Assembly (NCBI GenBank): GCA_009760885.1
Contig: CM019700.1
Location: 1,374,001 to 1,438,000, forward strand
From: Achatina immaculata
Taxonomy: Eukaryota; Mollusca; Gastropoda; Stylommatophora; Achatinidae
DNA: 64,000 nucleotides
Direction: 5' to 3'
Shown: in pieces, positions 42,118 to 53,859 of the stretch
Layout: the number at the start of each line of letters is the position of its first letter
Position numbering within the stretch: position 1 is the first letter of the stretch
Made by a program: the position numbers and the translations under genes
Notes under the pieces: model-generated
Seen by the model: the letters and a program-made list of their open reading frames with translations, nothing else
Told to the model about the DNA's origin: nothing
The model's database searches: none

Positions 42118-43479
42118 TCATAATTTTTTTACGGAAAGTGTACAAAGAAGTTTCGGGTGTTAACTTGTGCCTGTGCTATAGGCTTGATTTGCTTTCATTT
42201 AGATAATAAACGTGTTCATATCCAGCTTTTTAACAACGCGCATTCTTAGTGTATGGTATCAGATAAAAACATATGATCAAGTTTGAATTTCATATTAACT
42301 ATATGAACTATATGAAATTCAACCACTTGCTTTGTTGGATTGCTCAGTTTTTTTTTTCTGTAATGTAATATCAGTTTTTGTCACTTACAATCACAAATGA
42401 GTTTAAGACATCAAGACACAGATTTTGAAAGACGCGCTAGAAGCGAGAATAAGACGGTCGACCATGATGGAAGTTAGATTATGTACTTTCTGGATTCTAA
42501 GGTAGTCCAAGTGTAGGATCTTTCGACAGTACGTGGTTTTCGGTAGTATTGAGTTTTACTCATAATCTGCTTGGCCTGTAATAGGTTTACATTTTAAATT
42601 GGTTTGTAAGATCTTTGGATTATAATATATAGGGCAGGGATTCTTCAACCGAGTAAACCAAATGATGGAGGCCAAGGAGTCCCTTCCCTCAACAATTTCT
42701 GTCTACAAAACAACAACAAAAATCTTTGTTAGATCAGAATTTTACTTTACCTGTTCCGTCCCTTAACTCTTTTATTCTTGAAATAATTTCCATATTAAAA
42801 ATATAATTTTAAAAAACGCGGTCTTCTTTCTGTTAGTTTGATCGAGTGATTTTGATTTATGGAATAATTGATTATTGATAACTATGTAACTGTAAATCTG
42901 TGTTCCTTCCAGCAAACCCTGTGATGTGTGCATGTTTCAAGAGCTAGAATGGGCTCAAGGAAACAGTTAATGGGCACCCCCTGCTTAATGAAGACATATG
43001 CAATTCCTACCACGTATATGTCATATCGAAGGAACTCATCAGATTCTTGCCACAACCTTCTAGAAAGAGATGGTTAAGATCGAAGTCAGCTGTGTTCTGT
43101 TAGACTTAGCCCTCATACTGAATCAATCCATTTTGTTTCTTTAGTAGCTTTCATTTTTTAAAAGAGATCGAACATAGTGTAGTAATTATAGGAAATCCTG
43201 TGAATACATGAGAGAGACAAAGCTACCGTTACTTGCGATTTGAGTAAATGGTATTTTAATAAACTATGGAAAGTGGAGTTTTCATGTGAGACAGTTTTTA
43301 TTGGACAAATACATAGACCTTTTCTCAACCTTCCAGGGAAAGAAAAGTTAGAAAGTCCCCAAAGAACCGCACGTGGTTCAGCACTGCCACGTTATAAAAA
43401 TAACAGTCAAAATTCTCTGGACATGTCATGAAGAGACAGAAATTAGGAAACGGTATAATTACTAACAACTTCAGTAGTA
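42118..43479. other. unassigned sequence
   Basis: No gene, LINE or array recognised over about 1.4 kb. CAGGGATTCTTCAACC near 42646 looks like a hAT end, but no matching inverse end was found. Confidence 0.35.
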
Positions 43480-43935
43480 CCTTAGTACGTAAATGACCAC
43501 AGCGGCCTAGTGAGCGTAGTATGTAAGTGACCACGGCTGCCTGTTGACCGTAGTATGTAAGTGACCACGGCTGCCTGTTGACCGTAGTATGTAAGTGACC
43601 ACGGCTGCCTAGTGACCGTAGTATGTAAATGACCACGGCAGTCAAGTGACCGTAGTACGTAAATGATCATGGTTAACAAGTTACCTCGGTAGCCAAGTGA
43701 CCGAAGTTCTCAGTGACCGCTTTAACCAAGTGATCGTAATACGTAAATGACCACATTAACCAAGTGACCGCAGTAAGCAAATTACGACGGTAAGCAAGTG
43801 ACCCCGGTAACCAAGTGATCGTAATACGTAAATGACCACAGTAAGCATGTAACCACGGTAGCCAAGTGACCGTAGATCCTAAATGCCAACGGTTTCCAAG
43901 TGGCAGCGGTAGCCAAAGGACCACAGTTGGCAAGT
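43480..43935. repeat. 17/34-bp degenerate minisatellite
   Basis: Units such as ACCGTAGTATGTAAGTG and ACCACGGCTGCCTGTTG alternate; the left part is well kept and the right part (43690-43935) is strongly diverged. Confidence 0.9.
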
Positions 43936-44566
43936 TGGCCAAGCAACAGGCGATAGTAAAAGGGCATGACAGCATACTTGTTCTTGGGTCAAACCCATGA
44001 TAACAAATTCTTTGACAGCTCTAGTGATGATGTAGCTGTTGACAGCTGGCAACTTTAGGTAACAGCTGTCGACTTTCCTCGCGCCCTGGCATTTTAGCTA
44101 ACAATCAAAGCAGCTCTCATGCCCCCAAGAGAGTCTGTTTGTAAGGAAATTTCAGAAGAACCGGCAAGTCCAGCTGGAAACTGAAAATAAATAATCACGT
44201 AACCAACTACGAACTGTGGGTAGGGATAGTTAGCAAGAACACCTCGAGCGTAGCCTCTGGGTTGACCGGACGCTGTAGTTCATGCTGGTCGTCCAGATGG
44301 AATTTCGCCAAGGCTGAATCTTTGTTAAGAGTTTGTCCTGTATTGAAATCTGCTAATATGCAGCCCCTGTCATCGTGATAACAGTCGCAGCATGTTAAAT
44401 GTCAGTCAGAACAAGATGTCTTGTGCAGTTTTGTTGATCTTGTGAGGTTCAACACGGGCAAGTTCCCACAAAACTTAAGGCATGCCTGGGGAACACCTGC
44501 AGACAGAGATGACTTGGACAGCATCGAGCAGTCAAGTAGACTGAGCACATACTTATATTTAAATAG
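43936..44566. other. unassigned sequence
   Basis: Nothing recognised. Confidence 0.35.
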
Positions 44567-44720
44567 GAATAGGGACAGTCCTGGAATGGGGACAGTCCCG
44601 GAATAGGGACAGTCTTGGAATGGGGACAGTCCCGGAATAGGGACAGTCCTTGAATGGGGACAGTTCCGGAATAGGGACAGTCCTGGAATGAGGACAGTCC
44701 CGGAGTAGGGAAAGTCCTGA
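44567..44720. repeat. 17/34-bp minisatellite
   Basis: About nine 17-bp units, alternating GGAATGGGGACAGTCCC and GGAATAGGGACAGTCCT. GGGACAGTCCC is itself palindromic. Confidence 0.94.
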
Positions 44721-44852
44721 CAGAATGAGACAGGTAGAGACGGAGAAGAGGAACAGCAGGGAGACGAGTAACCCACGTCCGAAGCAAGCCATGACAACGT
44801 GTAGAGTAAACTCTGTTAAATGATGTTTGATGATATTGATGATGATGATGAT

Positions 44853-45118
44853 CTTCTTCGTTCACTTCTACCACCAAGATCACCCCGTGATCCTACTGAA
44901 TTTACTCCTGTGGTCCTTGATTGGTCCTGTGGTCCCCGAGAGGGCCACAAGAGATCCCAGAGAGGACCATATGAGGTTCAGAGTATCGCGGGGCTTGGGC
45001 CTGTATTCTCGGCGGGTCGCAGAAGCGGGATTGCGTGACACTGTGGTTTTCGTTGCACCAGTTTAATCTAGAATGGACTTTCTCACCGGAAAACCTCAGC
45101 GTGATTAGGATACGTCGG
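44853..45118 (-). repeat. dispersed repeat R1, second copy
   Basis: Matches 14193-14440 over about 260 bp, again with a GAT/GAA-type microsatellite at the left edge (44830-44860). The duplicated foldback module of the first copy is reduced here to one partial unit. Confidence 0.6.
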
Positions 45119-45239
45119 ATGAGACTTGGTTGTCTATCTAGACTGCCCTGGTCCAGTGTCTCCGACTTCAGCATTTTATGGTAGTGGCCGCCACCCTTCC
45201 TGGTGGTTGACCAGGACGGAGTTTCTGTCTAGGAGGACG

Positions 45240-45885
45240 AATCCTCGCCACTAGTAAGTTTCACCCCTGGGCTAAGCCGGTTTAGGCGTATTATCCCAGT
45301 ATGGGCGTGTTTAGGACGTGACCGACCTCTAGAGCGGAGGTACCATGACATGAGTAGTCAAAGTTTCACCCCTGGGTTAAGCCGGTTTAGGCATATTTCA
45401 CCAGTATGGGTGTATATCTGACGTGACCGGCCTCTAGAGCGATGCCGTGGTATGAGTAGCTCTCGTCGCGAGACTACTAGACATATGATTAATCTTCACT
45501 TTATCCTTTCCATCACCTTTTCACGGCGGTGCCGCTCACCAACCCTGATCGGATTTTCTTCATTGACCGGGAGGAGTTTCACCCCACGCGTGGCAGACGA
45601 AGAAACTCGCCAGCAGTGTCTTAGTTTAACCCATGGGTTAAGCAGGTTCAGGCAATCCGCCCAGTATGGGTGCACATAGGACGTGGCTGACCTTCAGAGC
45701 AGTGGTGCCGTGATTTGAGCACTCCTGACTTCGAGACTACTGATTACTTCACTTAATCCTTTTTTTCACCTTTTCCACGGTGGCGCCGCGCGGCAATGCC
45801 ATTCGCTGCCTTTCTTCACTGGCCGGGATAAGCCCCACTGCACGCATTGCAGCTGAAGAATCTCGCCAGCAGCGATTTTTAAATC
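45240..45885. repeat. long complex tandem repeat (three diverged units)
   Basis: The landmark TTTCACCCCTGGGYTAAGCC (45255 and 45363, diverged at 45625) is followed each time by CCAGTATGGG and GACGTG, with GAGACTACT and a CACCTTTTCAC segment in the second and third units. The full unit is about 260 bp; the first is shortened. No coding frame. I do not recognise the family. Confidence 0.6.
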
Positions 45886-47744
45886 AGAGTTTTCCTTCTC
45901 TCATATGAGCTACTAAACAAGACTTTCATCTATCCGAAATGTCTGGTTTTCATGCGCCATATATTCGCCATCGCCCCTTCTCCTGTCAGTTTGAAAAGTT
46001 CTGCCACGAGAAGGCCAGGAGCTGGATATAACTGTCAGAGGCTTTTTGAGACGCACGCCTGGGAGACATTTAATTGGAGTGGAGAGCGTATCCTCCACCC
46101 CACCTCAGGCTGTAACAGTCCTTAGAACCTATGATGATGATGATGATAACTATTGACCTGGAATCACAAGTAAGCCATTAAAAGCGAGTAATTAACATCA
46201 ATATATTCATTACTTTCTGAATCTTATCAGATCCCAAGAATAAAAAGGCTTATATTGAGGAGCATATAAACTACCTAGACCTTCTCTTTGTAATTTTCGT
46301 TTACTGTGAGACAATAGTTTTTCATTTGAGAATTTCTAAAACAATGAGAGATTAGTCTTGCATACTTTAAAAAGGTAGAAATAGAGAGGCTTGAAATAGA
46401 CGCCTCTAAATAATTCATTACTCCAATCTTTTAATACGTTCTGGTTCGTAGAGCAACTCCCAATCAGAATTTCAGCCAACGACGTTCCGTCAACTTCCCA
46501 TTGACTTGTGGCCAGGGAGCAAAATGAAGCCATTAATTCCAGTAATATGCCAGATTGCGCTGGTTAATTGTTGAGGCCAAGCAAGAAATGGGTTCTGTGC
46601 GAAGATTGGTTCCAAACTGTGGTTTATAACGGCTTGATTGCTGTGAGTTTTGTTTTTCCCCCTTTTATAGCTCCTGCTATGTTTGGTTTTAAATTGATCG
46701 TTAATTTGTGGAAAATCCGCTTAATGTTTTTGTTTGTACGCTTGAGACCTTAGAGAGAGAGAGGAAGAGAGAGAGAGAGAGAGAGAGAAAGGGAGGGAGA
46801 GATGCAATAAATACAACGGAGTATGCTTTCAAAGAGGCACGCAGGCAGTGAAAACTTTGATGTGTAACTTAGTAGCTGGAAGGAAGAGTGGACAAATGTA
46901 TTATCCGCCGAGAGAAAATACAGGGGTTAAGCAAAGAAGAATGCAAGTTAATGGAAGCTTGTGCCAGAAGTTAATGTTTGCTTGGAGATTTGCTTCGGAG
47001 GAGATTGGAGCAGGGACGTATCTGGACTTGATTGAAGTAGACGCTAGAAGATCCTACCAGATGTGCGATTGAGAGTTTTAAAAAATAAAGGCAATTTGAA
47101 GAAAAAAAAATAGTTACACCGTAAGCACAACAGATAGAAGCTGATGCAACACAGCATATTTTCAATGGCTGATGTGTAATTCGAACACGCGCGGCACAGC
47201 GTTCTGCCTTTAGTTTAAGGCCAAGGCCAAAATAAATATGGACGCGCCGCTGCTATATAACAGCGCGCCGTAGTGAGATTTCTTTCGCCAGAGGTAGTGA
47301 AACCTGCTGAAATTCACGGTACAGTGTTGGCTCAGTCTTGAAGTGAAAACAGCAAGGTTCAACAAAAAGGTTTGTGAATGGGTAGAGAGATTTACAGTGA
47401 GGAAACAACTTTACCTGCGGAAGCACCATCTAGTGGGCATCAACATCGAGCACACAGGCCCAAATCATCAGAGTCTAAGTCTTGACCAGAGAAGGCCGAA
47501 GGCTTACGCTGTCTACTCCTACCGCACAGCTGGATATCAGCGATGGATCCGCACATGCCAAAAGGGCGTGGTGACCTGAGGTACCGTAACTTTTGCACAA
47601 GGTGGGAACCCATACAACTTACTGATCTGCACAAGGAACAATACTTGGAAAGTCTGATCCAGTTCCTAAATGTATAAGTCCAGTTCCTGAACGGTTTGGA
47701 AGAAGTTTACTGGTTTAGAGCGGATTTTCACCGGCGAAAAGACA
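45886..47744. other. unassigned sequence with GA microsatellite and a TATA-like site
   Basis: A (GA)n run spans about 46751-46805. CTATATAA at 47253-47260 lies in a short GC-rich patch (GCGCGCCG), promoter-like in form only. The frame at 47343-47579 (MKTARFNKKVCEWVERF) downstream is unidentified. Confidence 0.3.
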
Positions 47745-47885
47745 AAGCTCCATCACTGTGAACCAGAAAACAAAGGAGACAAAACTCCATCACTGTGAAC
47801 CAGAAAACAAAGGAGACAAAACTCCATCACTATGAACTAGAATATAATGGAGACAAAACTCCTACACTGTGGACTAGAAAACAAG
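47745..47885. repeat. 37-bp minisatellite
   Basis: Nearly four copies of a unit containing GGAGACAAAACTCCATCACT and GTGAACCAGAAAACAAA. Confidence 0.93.
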
Positions 47886-48039
47886 TGAGACAAATCAAGC
47901 AGTGGAAACACACGTCTTCTCAGGTAAAGAAGATTTCAAACAACAGCCTAAGAGAATCATGCTGACCTACTTTTGGGGCATAAATTGTCCCATTTTGGAG
48001 CGTTGTCAAGAGTACAGACAAACAGTGGCGTACTCAGTA

Positions 48040-48145
48040 GACAGAAAGTGAAACATGTTCAATGCTTAGACAAAAAGTGAAACCTATACTATGCTTAGAC
48101 AGAAAGTGAAACCTGTTCTACGCTTAGACAGAAAGTGAAACCTGT
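48040..48145. repeat. about 30-bp short tandem repeat
   Basis: Three to four copies of CTTAGACAGAAAGTGAAACC plus a variable TGTTCTACG. Confidence 0.9.
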
Positions 48146-48269
48146 AGATGGCACCAAAAGAAGAAGAAGGATGGCAAAAAAAAAACAGCCCCGCTGAACC
48201 ATGACAGTGCAAGTCCCCATGCATCAGCCGCAGCTATGGAGGCAGTGCAACGATCGTGGTCTGTACACT

Positions 48270-48347
48270 TGTAGTAGCAGAAGTAGTAGTGGTATAGTAG
48301 TAGTAGTAGTAGTAGTAGTTTTATAGCAGTAGTAGAAGTAGTAGCAA

Positions 48348-48381
<34 letters not shown>

Positions 48382-48565
48382 TTTATAGCAGTAGTAGAAG
48401 TAGTAGCAATAGTAGTAGTAGTAGTAGTAGTTTTATAGCAGTAGTAGAAGTAGTAGCAGTAGTAGTAGTTATAGTACATTTGTAGTAGAGTAGTAGTAGT
48501 TATAGAAGTAGTAATAGTAGTATAGTAGTAGTAGTATAGTAGTAGTAGTAATATATAACAGCGAC
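48270..48565. repeat. (AGT)n-based compound repeat
   Basis: A trinucleotide run organised into a longer repeat with the landmark TTTTATAGCAGTAGTAGAAG occurring three times. Confidence 0.94.
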
Positions 48566-48714
48566 ATAACGCAGCAATATCTTTTTGCTGGTGAACGCAG
48601 AAGAAGAAGACCGTTTCATCTGTTACTATTGTCCTTATTGTTACAAGGAACATTATTAAAACATTAAATACTGCAGCCACGTGATGCAGGTGGAAGCAAA
48701 AGGTGTGTGTGGGG

Positions 48715-49015
48715 GGGGGGGTAGGTGGTCACCTGGTTCCCGTTGTTGTTAAGGTCCAGTAGCAGCTGTAATGACAGCCAGGAAACCTGTGTGCATCATC
48801 ATTGTGGGCGTTGTCATCGCCATATCATCATCATCATCATCATCATCAGCATCGTCGTCATCGTCATATCATCATCATCATCATCATCGTTGGCGTCGTC
48901 ATCGACATATCATCATCATCATCATTGTAGGCGTCGTCATCGCCATATCATCATCATCATCAGCAGCAGCATCGTCGCCATCGTCATCGTTGTCGTCATC
49001 ATCATCATTATCATT
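48715..49015. repeat. (CAT)n-based compound repeat
   Basis: Trinucleotide blocks separated by GGCGTCGTCATCGCCATAT-type spacers repeated about three times. A poly-G run precedes at 48711-48721. Confidence 0.92.
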
Positions 49016-49584
49016 GCGCAGGAGAATAATAGAACCTGATTGAAAAGCTTACAGTACAAAAACAAGATATATTTTATAAACTGGTACACGTGAACTTGTC
49101 TCTGCAGTAATTATACGCACGTATAGACACGGAACAGAAAAACACCTTTGAACAAATCAAAGCCTTGGTTTATCACAAACGATACAAAAGCCGGTGCTGA
49201 TATCAACGTCAAATAACGTCTCCACTGCCCCCTCCCAAAAAAAAAAAAAACGTTTTAGCATCAACGGCCGTGACGACATTTGTTGTTCGATCTTTCCGCA
49301 TGAGTGAACTTGACAATACATTGGAGAAGTTCATTTAAATGAGTCGTTCCTTTGATCCACGCTTTGTTTAGCAAACCGTGGCGAGCCGTTTTAGATTAGA
49401 AGTGATATGTTTTTTGCTTTGGTTTAAAGTAGAACTTTCTTGGAGTCAGTGCTTCACCTGCGGAAAAGTACATATGTAGTTTAAAAATATACACATGTAC
49501 TGTGCGATCTGGTTTACTGTGATATTATCAAGTCTTACTTCAAGCACTCGAGTGCAACTTCTGAGTGAAGTTAGAGCTGTAATA
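49016..49584. other. unassigned sequence
   Basis: An A run near 49238-49250. No domain recognised. Confidence 0.35.
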
Positions 49585-49940
49585 ATTACAATACCCTCGT
49601 TTATGAAGACGAGAGTCGGGAGTAGGTATAATAATCCCATATATGAAGAATGAGAGTAGGAGTCGGTATAACAATCCCATTTAAGAAGGATGAGAGTCGA
49701 AGTTGGTATACTAGTCCCATTTATGAAGAATTAGAGTCGGAGTTGGTATAATAGTCCAATTTATGAAGGATGAGAGTTGGAGTTGGTATAATAGCCCCGT
49801 TTATGAAGGATGAGAGTTGGAGTTGGTATAATAGTCCCATTTATGAAGGATGAGAGTTGGAGTTGGTATAATAGCCCCGTTTATGAAGGATGAGAGTTGG
49901 AGTTGGTATAATAGTCCTATTTATGAAGGATGAGGATCGG
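49585..49940. repeat. 41-bp minisatellite
   Basis: Eight to nine copies of a 41-bp unit containing TTTATGAAGGATGAGAGTTG then GAGTTGGTATAATAGTCCCAT. The right units are more alike than the left. Confidence 0.95.
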
Positions 49941-50605
49941 GTAATAAAAAAGTGAGATGCTGAGTGTGAAGAAACAATGTGTGAAGTCATCGGAGTCCCT
50001 TCCTTTTCTAAGACAAAGTTTCCTGGTTTTCCTCTCCGTGTTTCTGTAGAGCTGCAGTTTTTAGCAGGGAACAGGTCATTGGCCTATCCCCCAACCTCCA
50101 TAGTCGCCTCTTACAACATACGTGGAAGGTGGTAGTGGTCCTATTCCTTTCTCCCCAGATCTGGGTCCCGGTAACCACACGGGCGGTATGAAGTCATGGT
50201 CGGAAGAAATGCGTCGTTTATAGGGAATCGGATCTGGAGGCGGACAACAACAAAAAAGTAGAAGCGACAGACAGTTTAAAAAATAGAGGAATCATAGCTG
50301 GTATCAGACGGAAAGAAAAGGAGTCAGATAGCAAGAAGAAAAATAGAGGAGTCGGAGTTGACGGGTTGACATTCCAACCTACCCCACAACTTAGCGCTCT
50401 TTAAAAATTGTAAACTTTTTCAGGTATATTTTTTAGAAGCCTGGCTGCAGATCTGTTTTAGAATAAATACTTAAAAAAAATAATCATAATAAGCTGCTTT
50501 CTCTCCACACTTCATCTTCTTCTTCTTCTTCTTCTCTCTCTCTCTCTGTTGCAACATCTTTAGATCAAGCTAGAGGCTAAGATATTTCGTTAAAAAAACC
50601 ACACA
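49941..50605. other. unassigned sequence; possible short dispersed repeat at 50050-50190
   Basis: The stretch with CAGGGAACAGGTCATTGGCC and CCTCTTACAACATACG is GC-richer and looks like an old short retroposon, but no second copy is in the window. TTC and TC microsatellites lie at 50516-50547. Confidence 0.3.
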
Positions 50606-50609
50606 AATT

Positions 50610-50990
50610 AAAACACACACAGACAAACACAAATCAAAACAGCACCAAACACGAATCAAAGCAGCACCAAACAAACACAAACCAAACCACCCCCAAACAA
50701 ACATAAATATAACCCCTCCCCCCCAACAAACACAAATCAAAACAGCACCAAGCAAATACAAATCAGAACGCCCCCAAACAAACACAAATCAAAACACCCC
50801 CAAACAAACACAAATCAAAACACCCCCAAACAAACACAAATACAAACAGCACCAGGCAAACACAAATCAGAATAGCACCAAACAAACACAAATCAGAACA
50901 GCACCAAACACAAATCAGAACAGCACCAAACAAACACAAATCAGAACAGCACCAAACAAACACAAATCAGAACAGCACCAAACACCGCTG
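50610..50990. repeat. about 22-bp minisatellite
   Basis: Roughly 17 irregular units of AACACAAATCAGAACAGCAC with CCCCCAAACA variants. Confidence 0.93.
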
Positions 50991-51590
50991 GCTATTTTTT
51001 CCACGTCTAAAGTTCTGGAACGCCTCTAATTCCGTTTCTCTTCAAAAGTGACGATTCCCATTTTACTGGCTCAGCTGTCTGTAAAAGACTGTTAATCCTT
51101 TCCTTATCCACTTGGGAATTGTCTTAAGAGTTCTGTGGGTGGAGGGGGATGTATTGCAAGACTTCTGTTCCTTGAGAGACAGGACTGACGGTATCACACC
51201 CAATATAACTTCCTGAGCAGCAACAGTTCTCCGGTAGCTCCGAGTAATCATTGCGCGCCTGTCGTAAATTGAAGTTAAAGACTTATCTGGGCCGGGTCAG
51301 TCTTTAGTTAAAAGTCTTAAAATGGAGGGGTTTTTTGGCACCAGATTTAAAGTTTGTGGGGAAAGGGGGATTGAGACAGGATTTGGTGATTTAACGCTGT
51401 GTGGTGGTTGTTTGACAAACAGGATTCCCTGGAACGTTAACTAAAGCAAATGTCGGTGTCAAGGTCGCTTAGAATGGTTTAAAAAAAAATAAGACAAGTG
51501 CAATGTAATTATAATAAAACTGTGATAAGAATTTGAAGAGAATGTTTGTCAGTTCATTTTATCACTGGCAAATATCTTTCTATGCTTACA
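50991..51590. other. unassigned sequence
   Basis: Nothing recognised. Confidence 0.35.
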
Positions 51591-51593
51591 CAA

Positions 51594-52175
51594 TCATTCA
51601 TCTTCCTCTTTTTCAGCTTTCGAAGTCATTAAGGCTGATGCTGCATATAAAGTTTGCCTCCATTCCTCTCTATTCCTAATCTTCTCTCTCCAGTTGGTGA
51701 CACCAATTTCTTTAATATTCTCTTCTATGTTGTCTTTCCTTCTCTGGCTTGGTCTACCCCTTGGTCTTGTTTCCCTCATCTCTTGCGCATACATCATTTT
51801 CGTTTGTCTGTTCTCTTCCATTCTTTCTACATGCCCAAGCCAGCGTAGTCTGTTCAGTTTCAAGACATTTCTAATTCGATGAGATTTACAAATAAGCTGT
51901 TCAGTTCAGTGTTCTTTCTAGCTCTCCGTTCTCCGCTGTTGGTATCCTTTATCGGCCCAAAGATTCTTCTTAGGACCTCGTTCTCAAAGATCTGCAATTG
52001 TTCATCTTTCTTTGTTTTAACTCCACGTTTCTGATCCATACACGACTGTATTTCGTGCTCACCAAAAATGTATAAAACTTGAATGCGGCCTTCGTTCTTC
52101 CTCAGCAAAATACATAAATCATGAATACGGCCTTCCGTGTCTCTCCCGATTCTCTAATCAGATGACATGGAGCAA
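51594..52175 (-). mobile_element. family E LINE, 3' fragment
   Basis: The minus strand encodes NRIGRDTEGRIHDL (52175-52135), KDEQLQIFENEVLRRIFGPI (about 52010-51950), LNRLRWLGHVERMEENRQ and RPRGRPSQRRKDN. The ending WRQTLYAASALMTSKAEKEE is at about 51600-51670. These are the post-RT and C-terminal domains. A 15-bp motif (GAATRCGGCCTTC) is duplicated at 52082 and 52118. Frames are broken at about 51860 and 52108. Confidence 0.75.
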
Positions 52176-53214
52176 GGCCATCTTCTACGCTTGTTATGAT
52201 ATCAAGTTGCCCGATCGTTTTTATTGATAACTTCCATGTGATGGTATCTGAAAGCGTTTTCCAATTGTTTTTTTTTTATAGTTCTAACACAACGTGTCAT
52301 AGTTTGCCGGGTACCGGAGAAAGAATAGTTCTTCTGATATATAGTCGAAGGCTGGACAGAAAAGATAAAGAATTATCACGACCTCCTGCAGATCATCACC
52401 ACTGAGGTGACTGAAGGTGATCATCTCTTTCAGTTAGAGAATACTGCCGAAGATCCTAGCGTTGTGCCGAAAAACTGGGAGAGTGACCATGCCCGGAATC
52501 CAGAATGATATCGAATTGTTAGGATCTGAATGTTCACTTTAATTTTTGAAGGTGCTTCAATCATTCCACATATGACAAGTCCATAAGTGCTCATATCTCC
52601 TCTTGTGGAGAAGGATCTCATCACTGTGCACGCACTCCGTAGCACAAGCCAAAACCTTAAGAATGGGAGGTGATTCGAACCAACGATTTAAGTCTGAGAA
52701 TAATCGATAGAGTGTGTCTTTATCAATTCAGCCAGTATTACACTTTTAAAATCTGTCATGAAACTGACAGAGTGAAAGCCACATTTGTACTAAAGATCTT
52801 CAGAATAGTAAACTTTCTTTTCTCTGTTTATTTCTACATTTTGTATGACACTAGAATGTAAGATTTTCGCTACATTCTGCATGACACTAGAATGTAATAT
52901 TTTGCTACATTTTGCCCTTGTCGTTCTGCTCGGAAGTGTGTAAAACTGTTATTTCCTTGACATTGCTGTCATGTTTGTTGTCTGACAGCTGCACATCAGA
53001 GACTGACAGCTGCACACCAGAGACTGACAGCTGTTGACGATTTACGCCGCGAGTTTTAGAAAAAAAAGTCATATTTTATAATCTGGTCTCTAGTGTGCAT
53101 GTTTTCAGGAAACCTTTGGACACACTCAGAGGCATGTTTCATTCTGTACATGTCTGTCTTGAGATATTTCCGAGATTTATACTTTTATCAGTCAAATATG
53201 TAGGATCTTCAGTA
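52176..53214. other. unassigned sequence with two short duplications
   Basis: GACACTAGAATGTAA occurs twice (about 52848 and 52884) and GACTGACAGCTG-type units three times (52983-53030). No gene recognised. Confidence 0.35.
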
Positions 53215-53848
53215 TCCACAGCTTCACTACATATTATCTATCCACAGTTCTTCTTCTCATTATACAGAGTTCTACGTCATATTATCTGTCCACCGTTCCA
53301 CTTCACATTATTCATAGTTCTAATTCACAGCACGCACAGTTGTACTTCACATCATCCACAATTCTACTTCACATTATTCACAGTTCTACTTCACATTATG
53401 CAGAGTTCTGCTTCGTATTATTTATCCACTGTTCTAATTCACAGGATCCACAGTTCTACTTCTCTTTATTCGCAGATCTATTTCACGTTATAAGCAGTTC
53501 TACCTCACATATCCACAGTTCTTCTTCTTCTTCTTCAGCTTTCCGAGCCATTAAGGGTCATTGCTGCAGATAACGTTCCTCACATTATCCACAGGTCTTC
53601 TTCTTCTTCTACTTCACGTTATTAATAGTTCTACCTCACATTAGCCACAGTTCTACTTCGCGTTATTAATAGTTCTACCTCGCGGTATCAACAGTGCTAC
53701 TTCACGTTATTAACAGTTCTACCTCACATTATCCACAGTTCTATCTCACATTATCCATAGTTCTACTTCACGTTATTAATAGTTCTACCTCACATTATTC
53801 ACAGATGTATTTCACATTATTAACAATTCTACCATTATTAACAGTTCT
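53215..53848. repeat. 22-bp minisatellite, left, degenerate part
   Basis: Units of CACATTATTCACAGTTCTAC with many substitutions and length changes. The same unit continues on the right of the LINE (54575-55028), where it is far more regular. Confidence 0.9.
53520..53578 (-). mobile_element. very short LINE scrap (family E-like 3' end)
   Basis: On the minus strand TCTGCAGCAATGACCCTTAA, then TGGCTCGGAAAGCTGAAGAA and a (GAA)n tail. It matches the last 45 bp or so of family E at 51600-51645 (CAGCATCAGCCTTAATGACT, CGAAAGCTGAA). It interrupts the 22-bp array. Confidence 0.7.
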
Positions 53849-53859
53849 AACAGTTCTAC

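Noticed and set aside
42646..42700. A third hAT element starting CAGGGATTCTTCAACC
   Set aside because: No matching inverted end or 8-bp duplication could be found.
47253..47579. A Pol II promoter with TATA box driving the 78-codon frame
   Set aside because: Only a TATA-like octamer in a GC-rich patch; no conserved protein or splice signals support a gene.
48321..48680. Tyr/Leu/Thr-rich minus frame
   Set aside because: Translation of an (AGT)n compound microsatellite.
49585..49940. 41-bp repeats as a CRISPR-like array
   Set aside because: The whole unit repeats; there is no repeat/spacer alternation.
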